Below are positions 22,285 through 32,826 of a DNA stretch of 64,000 nucleotides, in pieces; position 1 is the stretch's first letter; each line of letters starts with the position of its first letter. A model generated the notes under the pieces. It worked only from the letters and a program-made list of their open reading frames with translations, was not told the DNA's origin and made no database searches. Source of the DNA: Diacronema lutheri (lineage: Eukaryota > Haptophyta > Pavlovophyceae > Pavlovales > Pavlovaceae); assembly GCA_019448385.1 (NCBI GenBank), contig JAGTXO010000065.1, forward strand, positions 1 to 64,000, read 5' to 3'. Made by a program: the position numbers and the translations under genes.

Positions 22285-25200
22285 GCGCACGTTCTTGAGG
22301 CTCGCGCCCAGGGCGCGCGCGGCCGCCTCGGCGCGTGAGGCGTTGCGCGCCGCGTGTGCGCGCGCGGACGCGGCGGCGTCGTCACACGCGTCGGCGCCGC
22401 ACGCGCCCGCCGGTGCGCGCCGCCGGCGGCGCGCGGGCGCAGGCGAGCTGGCGCTCGCGGCTGCGCGCGCGCTCGCCTCGACGGAGCACGGCGATTTGAC
22501 GGACGACGCGCTCGAGGCCGCCATCGAGCAGGAGCTGGGCGACGAGCGCGGCCAACTGCTGCTGTGCACGCGGGGCGCAGCGGCGCAAAGGCCCGCGCTT
22601 TGCCGGCTCCTGAAGCACGCGTGCGCGTCGGCGCGCGCGGCGAAGCGCGCGCAATTCACGGTGTTCGTCGTGCGCGCGCCCACGCGCGGCGAGCGGGGGG
22701 GCGCCGCCGCGACGCGCGTGGACTCGGTGGTCGAGCTGTCGTGCGCGCTGCACGAGAAGGCGGGCGCGCTCGGCGGCCTCCAGAGCGTCTGTGTGCGTGG
22801 CTTTGCCCTCGAGCGCCGCCGGACACTCGACGGTGGCGCCGAGGCCGGCGCGTCCGCCATCGGCCAGGACGAGCAGGTCGAGGCAGAGGCGGGCGAGGCG
22901 TGCGTCGCCGGCGTGACGATGGCCAAGCAGCTGCGTCAGTTTGCCGAGCAAGCTGCCCGCGACGACGTGCTCTTCCGCGTCGCCGTGTCCGAGGCCGACG
23001 CCCACGCCCGGCTGGCGCGCGTTGCGGGTGACGATGTCGGCGCGTACAGCGTCGTGCTCGCAGTCGCCGGGCTCGTCTGGCTGGCCAAGGCCGACGAGGT
23101 TGCGCCGGCGGCCGCCCAGTCCGCCGCCGCGCCGCCCGCCGCCCCGCCTGCTGCCGCCACGTCCGCCGACGCCGAGCGCGACGCCTCGCCTTCCGACCGC
23201 CTGCGCGCGCTGACGCTCGCCGTGCGAGTCGCGCTCGCGCGCGGCGTGCTGCGCCACCTCCTCGCCGACGCGTCGCCGGGCGCGTCCGCGACCGCTGGCG
23301 GTAGTTGCGCGACGCCCGTCGAGGCGGCCGCGTCCGACGCCGCGCCGCCCGCCACGGGCGTCGTGACGAGTGGCGTCGCGGCGGGCGCTGTGGCGGCCGC
23401 ACCGGCTGCTGCGGGCGGTGCGACGGCGGGTGCATCGCCCATCGCGCGGCCGGCGAAGCGCGCGCGGCGCACGCTCACCGCCGCTCCAGCCGCCTCGGCC
23501 GTTGCGGCCGCTGGAGGCGCACGCGCTGGCGCACGCGGCGCGGCCGGCGCGCCTCGCGCGCGCGCCGCGCGCGCGCCGGCCGAGTACGTCTGGCTTGCCA
23601 TCGCGCGCCGGATGCTGGCGGCGCGACACGCGGCGGCCGCGGGCGGCGACTTTGTCGCGTCGTGCGTCGCCGCGATGCAGGCCGAGTACGGCGACGGCTG
23701 TGCCGTCGTCGTCGGCGACGCGCCTGGTGACGCCTTGGTCGAGGCTGCGGCGGCGGCGCTGCTCGAGGGCAAGCACGCGGCGGTGAGCCTCGGCTGCGTC
23801 GACCGGCCGGCGGTGCTCGTCGTGCAGCGCGCCGTGGATGCGCCCACGTCGCGCGTGCACGGGTGGTGCGCGCACGCGGCGGGCGCCGCCGAGTTTGACG
23901 AGGGCGCCGCGCGCGACGTGTTCAACGCGATCGTCGAGCGCGCGTGGGCGCTGCGTCCGGACCCGGCCGACGGCAGCCCGCCGCCCACGCGCACGTGGGA
24001 GGTCGGGCGCATCGCTGGCGACGCGCCCGACCAGGCGGGCGTGGCCGCGCTGCGCGTGCTCTACGCGCTCGTCGCGGCGCACGGCCGCTACCGCTCGGCC
24101 GCCGCGCTCTTTGGCGCGCTCGCGCAGCTGCACGCGCCCGACGCCGCCGGCGCGCGCGCGGAGGTCGTCGCGGCGGCGTGCGCGGTGCCGCCCGGCGCGC
24201 GGCCGGGCGCCGCGCCGGCGGCCGCGCGGGACGACGCGAGGGAGCGCGCATGGGAGGGCGCTCAGATCGCCGCGCTCGCCGTCGGCGCGGACGCTGCGCG
24301 CAGGCGTGTCGCGCCCGTGCGCGCGCTCGTCGACGCGCTCGGCACGCCACCGACCTCGGCGATCACGGGCGGGCCGGCGGTCCGGCTCGCGGGCGCGGGC
24401 GACGGCGGCCACGGTGTACGGTGGGTGGGCGAGCAGGCGGCGACGCCCGCCGAGCAGCTGCCGAGGGAGCTGCTGCGCGCCTACCACGAGGCGGTGCTGT
24501 GCGTCACGCCCGGCAGCCTCCAGCTCGGCCCGGCGGCGCTCGACGCGGTCACGCGGCCGCGCGAAAACGACACGCTGGAAGGCCTCCTCGCGCGCGTCAG
24601 CTGGCAGTGCGGCGCGAGGGCGAGCACGTGCGCCATGCTCGCCACGTTTTCCGAGCAGGCGGGCACCGGCTCGCGCGTCGCGCTCAAGGCCCTCCGCACG
24701 AGCTCCGACCTGGCCGGGCTGACGGCGGCTGCGGTCGGGCAGCAGGCGCCGCAGACGCCGCCGCCGCCGCTGCTCGTAATGCTCGGCCGCTGCCCCAGCC
24801 CGCTCGTCGGCGGCGGCCTCTTCCCGCCCGACCGCGCGACGGGCGAGCCGGCGGTGCACGCGGCGACGTCCGAGCTCGCCGTCGAGCTGCTGCGCGACGC
24901 GCGCGCGCTGGCCGGCACGGACGGGCGGCTCGTCGTGCTGTGCCTCGAGGCGTCCAACCCGCTCTGGTTCTGTCCCAAGGTGCGCGAGCTCGAGCTGCCG
25001 CGGACGCGGTCGGACGGCGTGCGCGCGTCCGGCTGCACCTGCCCTGCGACGTGCAGCGATGCGCGCGGCGCGGCGGGTGGCGCTGCCCGCGGCGCATCGA
25101 CGCGGCCGGCGGCGCGCGCGATCAACAAGGCGGTGCTCGACCACTTCGTCGCGCTTTTCGGCCGCGAGGGCTTCGCGACCTTTGAGTTTGCGGGCGGCGG

Positions 25201-28200
25201 CGAGGCGAGCTGGCTGTGCGACAGCGCGGCCGGCACGACGACCGTCGCGGCGTGCGCGTCGCTGCCGCCGCGCATGGGCGATGGGCAGCTGGCCATCCGG
25301 CGGCACACGCTCGGCACGGGCGCCGACGCGCCGGCGCACGCCGTCGTCTCGCTCCGCGTCGCGCACGTGAGCCACGCCATCCGCCGCGCGGCGGACGACG
25401 GCGGCGCGCGCGCCGAGCGGATGGCGCGCGCCGCGCGCGCGTTCTGCGATGTGGCGGCCGCGCTGCGCGTCGACGCGATCCTGGCGGAGGTGCCCGAGGA
25501 CCGCCCGACGGGCACGCCCTTCCTTGGCGGGCTGCTCAAATTTTGGGACAAACGCAACGGGAGCTGGACGGCGCCAGCCACGCTCGCGCTCGGAGACGTG
25601 CGCGAGGTGGCCAAGCGGACGGCCGACGCAGCGGCCGGCCGAGCGGACGAGGTCCCTGCGGCTGGCCGTCCGCAGGTCGCGGCGCGCGCGTGCGCTGGCG
25701 CGATTGGCGGCGGCGCGGGCGCGGCGGGCGCCTCGGACGCTGCGCCCCGTGCACTGGCGGGCGCGTCGGGTGCGCGCACGGACGGCGGCCCTGCCGACGC
25801 ACCGCGCCAGCTGGAGAGCCGCTACGGCGAGGCGAGCAAGCTCGACCTACCCCAACATTCCACTACGGGCTGCGTCCTCGACGCTCGCGAGGCCCAGGAC
25901 CGCGCGCGCGTGCCTGCTGCGCCCGACGGCACAGCGCTGCGCCGCGTGCTCGACGCCGTCGGCGCGGGCGCGCCCGCGCAGCGCAGCCCGCGCTGGCACG
26001 ACGAGCGATGGGAGGAGGTCACGGGCAGCAAGGTTGGCGACGTCGTGAACGACAACGCCGGCGTCGCGCACGAGACGCTCACCGACGAGTACGTGCACCG
26101 GCGGCGGCGCGAGGTGCGGACCAAGGCGACGACCGCGGGCATCCTCGGCGAGGCCGTCGCGCTGCGCAAGCTGGCGGCCGCGTACGGCATCACCGTCGTG
26201 TGCAACCTGCCGATGGTGCGTGCGGACCCGCACGACAAGAGCGCGCCGTTCGCCTTCTCGCCGGACGGGCTCGCCATCCTCCCCGAAAACAACGAGCAGG
26301 TCCTCGTCGAGGTGAAGACGCTCACCAAGGCGGGCGCCACGGCGCACGAGGACGGGCCGCCGCAGCCGCACCGCGATCAGCTGCAGCTCGGCATGCACGT
26401 CCTCGGCGTGAGCAAAGCGCTCTACGTGCAGTACCTCAGGCACGAGGACCGGATCGTCGTGCACGTCGTGACGCGCGGCGCCGGCTGGCTTGCATTCGCG
26501 CAGCCGAGGGTGCAGGCCTTCTGGGCGCGCGTCGTCGAGCGGCGCGCGCGGCTCGAGCGCGCGCGCGCCGACCACCCGGCTGCGAGCCGGCGGCACCGGC
26601 GGCAGCAGACGCCGGCCGGGCCGCCGCTCGTGCTCGCGCTGGACGGGCGCATCCCCGCCGCGCGCGCCGCCGCGCTGCACGCCGTCGCGCACGGCACCGC
26701 GAGCGCGGCGGCGGTGACGGCGGCGGCGGCGACGGGCGACGCGACGGCGTTGCAAGACGCGATCGCGGCGCTGCGCGCGCCCGTCGGCAATGCGGCGATC
26801 GACAGCGCAGCGCGTGCGGAGGGCGCGGCCGTCGAGCGGGCGATCGCGTACCTCGGGCAGCCGGCGGGCGACGCCGCCGCCCGCGGCACGGCCGAGGCGG
26901 CCGAGGAGGAGAGGACGGTCGACGCCGACATCTGCGCGTTGCTGCACCAGCTCGGCGCGAGCGTGGCGCACGTGCACGTCGAGGACGCGGATTGCGTCAC
27001 GCGTGAGCACTGGGGCGAGGCGGTGCTCGCTGCAGCGGACGACCCGTCGAGCGCCCCCGCCATTTCGAGCGTCATCGTCGCGCACATCGTGCGCCTCGCC
27101 GGCTTTGGCGTCGAGCTCCCGCAGTCGATTCGCGTCGCCCCCAGCACGGCCGACTGGCACGAGGGCTGGCTCGACGTGCAGTGCGTGCTGCTGCGCACGC
27201 GCCGGCGCGGGCGGCGCGACGACGACTTTGTGGCCGTCGTCAGGCGCGGTGGGCGCTGGTTTGCGTGCGAGCCCGGCCGCGCGCGGCGGCTGCAGTGGCG
27301 GTCGGTCCTACGCCGCGCGCGCGGCGGCGTCGACGGGACCGGCGAGGAGGCGTTCGCGATCGTCTACGTGCGGCGCGGCGACGCGGCCGGCGACGCGGCT
27401 GGCGACGCGCAGGCCGCACGGGCGCGCGGCGGGCGCGCGCGCAGGCGCACGCGCGGCGGCACGCGCAAGCGCAAGCGCGGCGCCTCCGCCGGGCTCGAGG
27501 CGGCCGCGCCCGCCGGCGCGCCGGCTGCCGCGCCCGCCGGCGCGCCGGCGGGCGCTGCTCACCGCCCGCCCGCCATGCGCGCCACGGTCGCCGCGCGCAC
27601 CACGCGCTCTGTGACCGACGCGCTGCACTCGGCGCCTGCCGCCACGGTTGCACCTGTCTTCGACTGGCGCGCCGGCCGCCCGCCCCCCGCCGCTCGAGCC
27701 CGCCACCCGCGGCCGCGTGGGCGCGCGCCACCGGGCAAGGCCTGGGACAGCGTCTCGGGTGCGTGGGCGGACAAGCCGACTGGTGCTGCCGTCGCCGCCG
27801 CGCCGCCGCCGCTGCCGCCCGCCGCCGCGCCGCCGCCCACCGCCGCGCCGCCGCCCGCCGCCGCGCCGCCGCCCGCCGTCGCGCCGCCGCCCGCCGCCGC
27901 GCCGCCGCCGCCGCCGCCACCGGCGGCGCTCGGCCGCCGGCAGCACGTCGGCGCGGGCGGCAGCGCGGCGGGCCGGCGGCTCGCGGCCATCGCACGGCGG
28001 CAGCGCGGCGTGCGCGCGCCGCCGCCCGCCGCGCGCTTCCTCGCCACGCTGCCGCCACCGCCACGCGACGGCCTCGCGCGCACGAGCAAGCAGGCGCGCG
28101 CGAGGCGCAACGCGGACGGACGGCCGGCGCACGCGCGCGCGGCCAACGCGCGCGCCTTCTACCGCGGCGTGGAGCTCGGCGTGCACGCGACGCGCGCCAT

Positions 28201-31200
28201 CGTCGACGCGCGCCACGCCGACCTGCCGCAGGCCGTCTTCGTGGCGGAGGCGCGGGCGATCGTCGCGCGCTCCGCCGGCGGCGGCGCGCTGCTCGCGCCG
28301 GACGACGTGCGCGACCTGTGCGACGCGCAGACGGACGCCGATCGCGCTGCGATCTGGGCGTCGGTGGGCGCGCACGAGGCGACACGCATCTTCGCGCTCG
28401 TCACGCGCAACGCGAGCTTGGCGGGCGCGGCGCTGCTCGTGCTGCACACGCCGGCGGGCGCGCCGGCGCGCGCGCTCGGGCTCCTGGCGACGCGCTCGCG
28501 CGCGCCGTCGACGGGCGCGCCGCGCGACGCGCACAGGGCGCTGGTGCAGCGGTTGGACGTGCTGATGGACGCGATCGCCGCGGCGCGAGGCGCGTCGCCG
28601 CTCGAGCTCGAGCTCGCGCTCGCGCCCGAGCCGCAGAGCGCGTGCAACGCGCGTGCGGCCGCGCTGCTCTGCCTGCAGGCCGTCGCGGACGCGAGCGGCC
28701 GTCCCGCCGCTGAGGACGCGCTGGCCGCGCTCGACGACGCGCGCGGCATCGACCGGCACTGCCACGCCGTCCGGCAGCAGATCGAGGCGAAGCTCGCGTG
28801 GCGGCGCGCCGACGGCGCCGTCGGCGTTGACGGCGCCGACGGCGCGCCCGCGCTCGCGCCTGCCGCCGCACCGCCGGCGTGCGCGCCGGCGCACGCTGCC
28901 GGCGAGGCGGCGGTCGACCAGGCGATCGTCACGCGGGTGCGCGACGCGCTGCGCGCGTGGGCGACGACTGGCACCGCGCCCAGCGCGGCGGTGCTCGACG
29001 ACGCCTGCGCCGCGTACACGGCCCGCGCACGCGCGCGCAAGGACGCGCGCACGGCGCTGGGCCCGACGCGCGCGGCCGAGCTGCTCGCCGCGGCCGCGCG
29101 CGGCGGAGCCGACGGGGCGGATGCCGCGCGCGCGCTGCTCGGCGGCACGCCGCGCCTGCTCGTCGTGCTCCTCTGCGTGCCCGTCGCCGCGCCGTCCGGC
29201 GAGCCGCCGCGCCCGGTCGGGCTGCTCGTCGCCGACCGGCCGACGGACGACTCGCGCCCGGCCGCGCTCGTGCGCTACGACTTTGCGCCGCTCGACGCGG
29301 ACGTGGCCGTCGCGGTCGGCGCGCATGCCGTCGCGCTGGCCAGTGCGATCTGGCCGCTGCTCGCGGCCGAGGGGGAGCCGCGGCCATCGCCCGTCGTGCG
29401 CTCGCAGCCGCGCGGCGGCGACGATGGCGCGCGTGCGCTCGCAACGTTCGCGTGCCTCGACGCGCTGATGACCGCCAGCGTCGGCGCGCACGGCCTCGCG
29501 GGCGGCGCGGGCATGCTGCCCGCGCTGGTCGCGCGAGGCGCCGCGGCCGCCCAGCGCGAGCGGCAGCTGCGCGCGGCCGCCGAGAGGCTGGGCGGCACGG
29601 TCGCTGGGTGGCCGGACACGGGCGCGAGCGCGGCGGGCGCGAGCGTCGACGAGGAGGCGCGCACGTACGAGGTCGAGGCGGTCGTCGACGAGCGCCGCAA
29701 GGCGGGCAAGAAGGTGACGTTCCAGTTCCGGATCAGGTGGCGGGGCTACGACGAGAGCGCCGACACGTGGGAGCCTGAGGCCAACGTGAGCAGCGACCTC
29801 GTCGCCCAGTTCCGCAAGACGCGCGACGAGCAGAAGCGGCGCGCGGGCGTATCGGGCAGCGGCAGCGGCGGCGCGGGCGCGGCGTCGGCATTGGCGTCGG
29901 CGCCGCTTCGCGCGCACGGCGAGTCGGGCGCCGCGGGCAAGCGCGCCGCGGCGGGTGCCGCCGCGAGCGCGCGCGACGCCGCGGGCGCGCGCGCGCCGAG
30001 CGTTCCCCGCGCGCGCGGCGTCGAGCGCGCGCGCGTGGACGAGCCCGCTGCGCCGAGCGCGCGCGCCGCCGGCGGCGCGACGGCGCGCACGCGCGGCAGC
30101 GTGCTCCCGGGCTTCGTGGTCAAGCGCTCGACGCTCAACGCGGGGCCGCAGGCGGTGACGGCGCAGCCCGGTGCGCGGAAGGAGCTGCGGCGCATCGCGG
30201 CGGCCGTGCACAGGCTCACGACACAGGCGTACCGCGTCATCAACAAGGTGGTGCGCGACGAGGCTGCGGTGGCGAGCGCGCAGGCCGTCGGCGCGGCGTC
30301 GGGCGGCCCGTCGACCAGCGTGCACACGTCGACCACGATGGACAAGGGAACCGTCCGTGCGATCTTCTCGGCCATCGGCTGGCACAAGGACGAGAGCACG
30401 TACGGTGCAGCGCCCCGAGGCAAGCCCGCCGAGCAAGCCGCCGCGCAGACCAAGGCGGCGACGGCGCGCGCCGTCGGCGAGATGGCCGAGGGCGTCCAGC
30501 CCGTCTGCGCGGTGGGCCTCACGGAGATCCTCGAGGCGGAGGCGACGCAGGTGTCCACCGCGTGCCTGATGCATCCATCGCGCGTCGTGAACGGGCTGCT
30601 CCGCGACGTCGTCCGCGCGGCAGTCGAGCGCGACGAGGCGCTCGTCGCGCTGCCCGAGATGCAGCGAAACGCGCGCGTGCGCGAGCTGTGCGAGCGGCTG
30701 CTGCGCGGCGACGTGGAGGGCGCGCGCGTCGGCTGCCCCGCCGCGCTCGACCGCCACCTGCCCGACATGGTCCTCCACAAGATCGACTACAAGTGCACGC
30801 CCACGAAAAGGTGGAACTACGACCGGCACACGACGCGCTACTTCCTCGTGCAGATCCGCACCCTGCAGCACGTGGCCGAGGGGCAGGCGCTGCTCTGCCG
30901 GCTCGCGCACATCCACACGCAGCTGACCGGACGGCCGCCGCGGTACAATGTGGCGCCGCTGCGCACGCACAATGTGCGCGCGAGGCGTGGCTGCCGCTGC
31001 CGCCGCCGAGCGCCCAAGCGCGCGCGCCGCCGCCGTGCGCGCCGCCCCGCGGCCAGGTTGGTCACGCGCCCGCGCGCTCGCGCGCCGCGCGCTGCGCGCA
31101 GGTGCCGCGCAACGTGCGCCTCGCCGCGAGCGCCATCTGGGTGACGCTTTCGGATGACGAGCGCAAGGAGCTGCGCGCGCGGCTCAAGGCGCTGGACCTG

Positions 31201-32826
31201 CGCGACCACGATGGCGAGCCGATCAAGTGGACAGGCACAAACGGCAACACCCCGCCGATGTCGGACGTGCGCGTCAGGTACGCGGTCTTTGCGACGCGCT
31301 TCGACATCTCCAACCGCGTCTTCGACTACGCCGGGCGCGAGCGGCCGCCGGCCGATCTGCCGTGGCACGCGCGGCGCTCGTGGGTTGGCCTCGCGCCGCT
31401 GCCGCGCGTGCCGCTCCCGGGCCGGCAGCCCGTCAAGTCGGTGGTGACAGATGGCGTCGCCGTGCACGCCGTCGGGACCGTCCTCGTGCCGAAGGCGCAG
31501 GCGCCGGCCGGCGGCTCGGGCGTCCTGCACCGCTGGCGCCGGCCGGACGGGCGCATCGCCGTCGCGCTCGGCTCCGAGCTGCGGCGGGCGATCGACGTCG
31601 AGGCGGCGGTCGTCGTCGCGGCCGACCCGAACATGGGCAACATCACCACCTACTCTGCGCACGTCGGGCGGGCGGCCGTCTGGCGGCAGTTCACGCAGCG
31701 CGCGCGCGCGCGCGCCGCGGGCTTTGCGCGCGAGACGGCCAAGACCAACGCGGCGCGGCGGCGCGTGCGCAAGGACGGGCGCGGCGAGGAGTTCAGCGTG
31801 GAGGCGGACGAGGCGCGGCTTGGCGAGGCGCACAGCGCCAAGGTGCTCGGCGAGGGCGAGTTCCACGCCTTCCACCGCGAGAGCGCGCGGGTGCGCGAGC
31901 GCGCCGCCGAGCACGTGTACGACGCGCCGGCGCGCCGGAAGGAGCGCTGGCGGCGCGACAGCGGCGGGCGGTCCAACGCGGCGCGCGTCGCCGAGGCGCT
32001 CATCGCGGCGCACTGTGTCGACGGCGTGACGCGCGACCGGCTGCTCGTGTGCGTGGGCAAGTGGCTGCGCGACCACAAGGGCGCGCAGCCCAAGGGCGCG
32101 CCGCCCGCCTTCCAGGTGGGGCTGCTGCGCGAGCTGCGGCGGCGCGGCGTCGCGGCCGTCTTCGTGCCCGAGCCGTACACGTCGATGCACTGCTCGATGC
32201 CGCGGCTCGCCAAGGGCGGCAGGCTGCAGCGCTGCGGCGCGGAGCTCGCGCAGAACCCGCGCCTGCCCGTGGCAAAGGGCGGCACGCGCACGGTGCACGC
32301 GCTCGTCATCTGCCCGGCGTGCAACGGCGGCAAGAAGCCCGTGCACCGCGACTACAACGCCGCGCGCAACATCTTCTACGACGTGCACGACATGGCGGCG
32401 CACGCGGCCGGGCGCGACACCACGTCGACGCCTGAGCGCTTTGCCCTCGTGCTCGCCTGGTGGGCGCGCGGCGAGGTGTGGGAGCGTGAGGAGCGCATGG
32501 TGCACGGCGAGGGCGACGACTGCGACGACGAGTGCGACGGCGACGACGAGGGCGACGACGAGGGCGACGACGACGACGACGACGATGGCAGCGGCGACGG
32601 CGGCGGCGGCGAGGGCGACGGCGACGGCGACGGCGACGGAGGCGGCGGCGGCGACGACGACGATGACGGCGGGGGAGGCGGCGGCGGCGACGGCGGTGGC
32701 GACGACGGCGGCGGGCGCGGCGGCGGTGGCGGCGGCGGCTCTCGCGCCCGCACCCCCGCCCGCGGAGCTGCCAGCGCCAGTGCCGGCGGCGGCAGCGCGC
32801 GCGGGCCGAAGCGCGGCCGGCGTTGA
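13942..32826 (+). CDS. Giant multidomain mobile-element protein: Ulp1-like proteases, YqaJ exonuclease, chromodomain, Fanzor nuclease
   Basis: Three exons (13942-17616, 17750-30973, 31102-32826) joined by phase-0 introns of 133 and 128 bases give about 6,207 residues. In order: a Ulp1/C48-like protease (residues about 40-190); an unrecognised region and a hydrophobic helix (about 1105); a coiled-coil-like stretch across the first intron; a long Ala/Arg-rich region; a second Ulp1-like domain (about 2400-2600); a poly-Ala tract of about 28; unknown globular segments; a YqaJ-like exonuclease (about 3968-4136); decayed protease-like units; a chromodomain (about 5197-5252); and a Fanzor nuclease ending in an acidic Asp/Gly tail and a basic PKRGRR, a likely nuclear signal. 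The ATG at 13942 is the first in frame, but upstream exons cannot be excluded. The ORF is uninterrupted over 13 kb, which argues for recent function. It could be several proteins if the introns are misread. Confidence 0.7.
14224..14540 (+). other. Ulp1-like (C48) cysteine protease domain 1
   Basis: Within the giant gene. A hydrophobic strand (GQVLVVVLPL) leads into the catalytic-type LVHW (His at residue 105). Next comes ALALLADSR (Asp 132) and PPQSGAACC (Gln 173, Cys 178 or 179). This is the His-Asp-Gln-Cys order and spacing of SUMO/Ulp1 proteases, a family captured by several DNA transposon groups. Confidence 0.6.
17617..17749 (+). other. Phase-0 intron 1 of the giant gene
   Basis: gtaggc donor at 17617 and gcgcag acceptor ending at 17749. 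Its removal joins a helical stretch (QQRVLDAEAAEQLARSREPA) to another (GRPADLRLQQAHFG) and moves from one long open frame to the next. Confidence 0.6.
21240..21880 (+). other. Ulp1-like (C48) cysteine protease domain 2
   Basis: Within the giant gene. It shows SGHFTALRLV (His, codon at 21593), DAVLVDTLASP (Asp, 21662) and AQRGATCGLAIVGALN (Gln 21785, Cys 21800). All four catalytic-type residues are present with normal spacing, and the QxxxTCG form is close to canonical, so this copy looks active. Confidence 0.65.
22199..22283 (+). repeat. GCC trinucleotide run encoding about 28 Ala
   Basis: Uninterrupted GCC repeat inside exon 2 of the giant gene, preceded by shorter GCC and CCG runs. It is expected to vary in length between strains. 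Confidence 0.8.
25978..26480 (+). other. YqaJ/lambda-exonuclease-like domain
   Basis: Within the giant gene. SPRWHDERWEEVTGSKVGD is the usual opening with the substrate-binding W and the TGS motif. It is followed by GILGEAVALRKLA, the catalytic PD-(D/E)XK core FSPDGLAI...VLVEVKTL, and HRDQLQLGMHVLG, the conserved glutamine helix. The family comprises alkaline 5'-3' exonucleases of viral recombination systems and some transposons. All key residues (D of SPDG, E and K of EVK) are intact. Confidence 0.75.
28150..29480 (+). other. Two decayed protease-like units
   Basis: Within the giant gene. The unit at about 28390-28710 ends EPQSACNARAAALLCLQAV, matching the Gln/Cys region of protease domain 1, but the His and Asp positions are gone. 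The next (about 29155-29480) keeps a VVLLCVPV strand, a VGLLVADRP strand and a SQPRGGDDGARALATFACL helix where the Cys is replaced. They read as tandem C48-fold copies that have lost catalysis. This rests on pattern similarity by eye. Confidence 0.35.
29660..29832 (+). other. Chromodomain
   Basis: Within the giant gene. YEVEAVVDERRKAGKKVTFQ begins a textbook chromodomain, followed by FRIRWRGYDESADTWEPEAN and a C-terminal helix. The aromatic cage positions (Y, W, W/Y) are kept. Chromodomains on integrases and transposases direct insertion to modified histones, so a targeting role is inferred. Confidence 0.85.
30110..32826 (+). other. Fanzor (eukaryotic TnpB-like) nuclease region
   Basis: C-terminal part of the giant protein. 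RuvC-I is VVVAADPNMGNI (Asp codon at 31624, residue about 5808). The middle segment is VCVGKW..HKGAQPKG...GLLRELRRRGVAAVF, followed by PEPYTSMHC, whose Glu (32170, residue about 5990) lies where Fanzors carry an alternative RuvC-II acid beside the TS..C motif. A zinc-ribbon half CPAC (32311-32322) leads straight into RuvC-III HRDYNAARNIF (Asp at 32350, residue about 6050). The first half of the ribbon is unusual: C-SMP with a later QRCG rather than CxxC. Fanzors are RNA-guided DNA nucleases related to TnpB/Cas12 and are known on diverse eukaryotic transposons. Confidence 0.8.
30974..31101 (+). other. Phase-0 intron 2 of the giant gene
   Basis: gtgcgc donor at 30974 and gcgcag acceptor ending at 31101, 128 bases. 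Joining YNVAPLRTHN to VPRNVRLAAS restores one continuous nuclease-containing frame. The long ORF runs a further 170 bases in the wrong frame before stopping. Confidence 0.65.

Noticed and set aside
32500-32760. Asp/Gly-rich tail as a separate calcium-binding protein
   Set aside because: It is in frame with the Fanzor domain and is a simple GAC/GGC repeat without an EF-hand or other defined loop.
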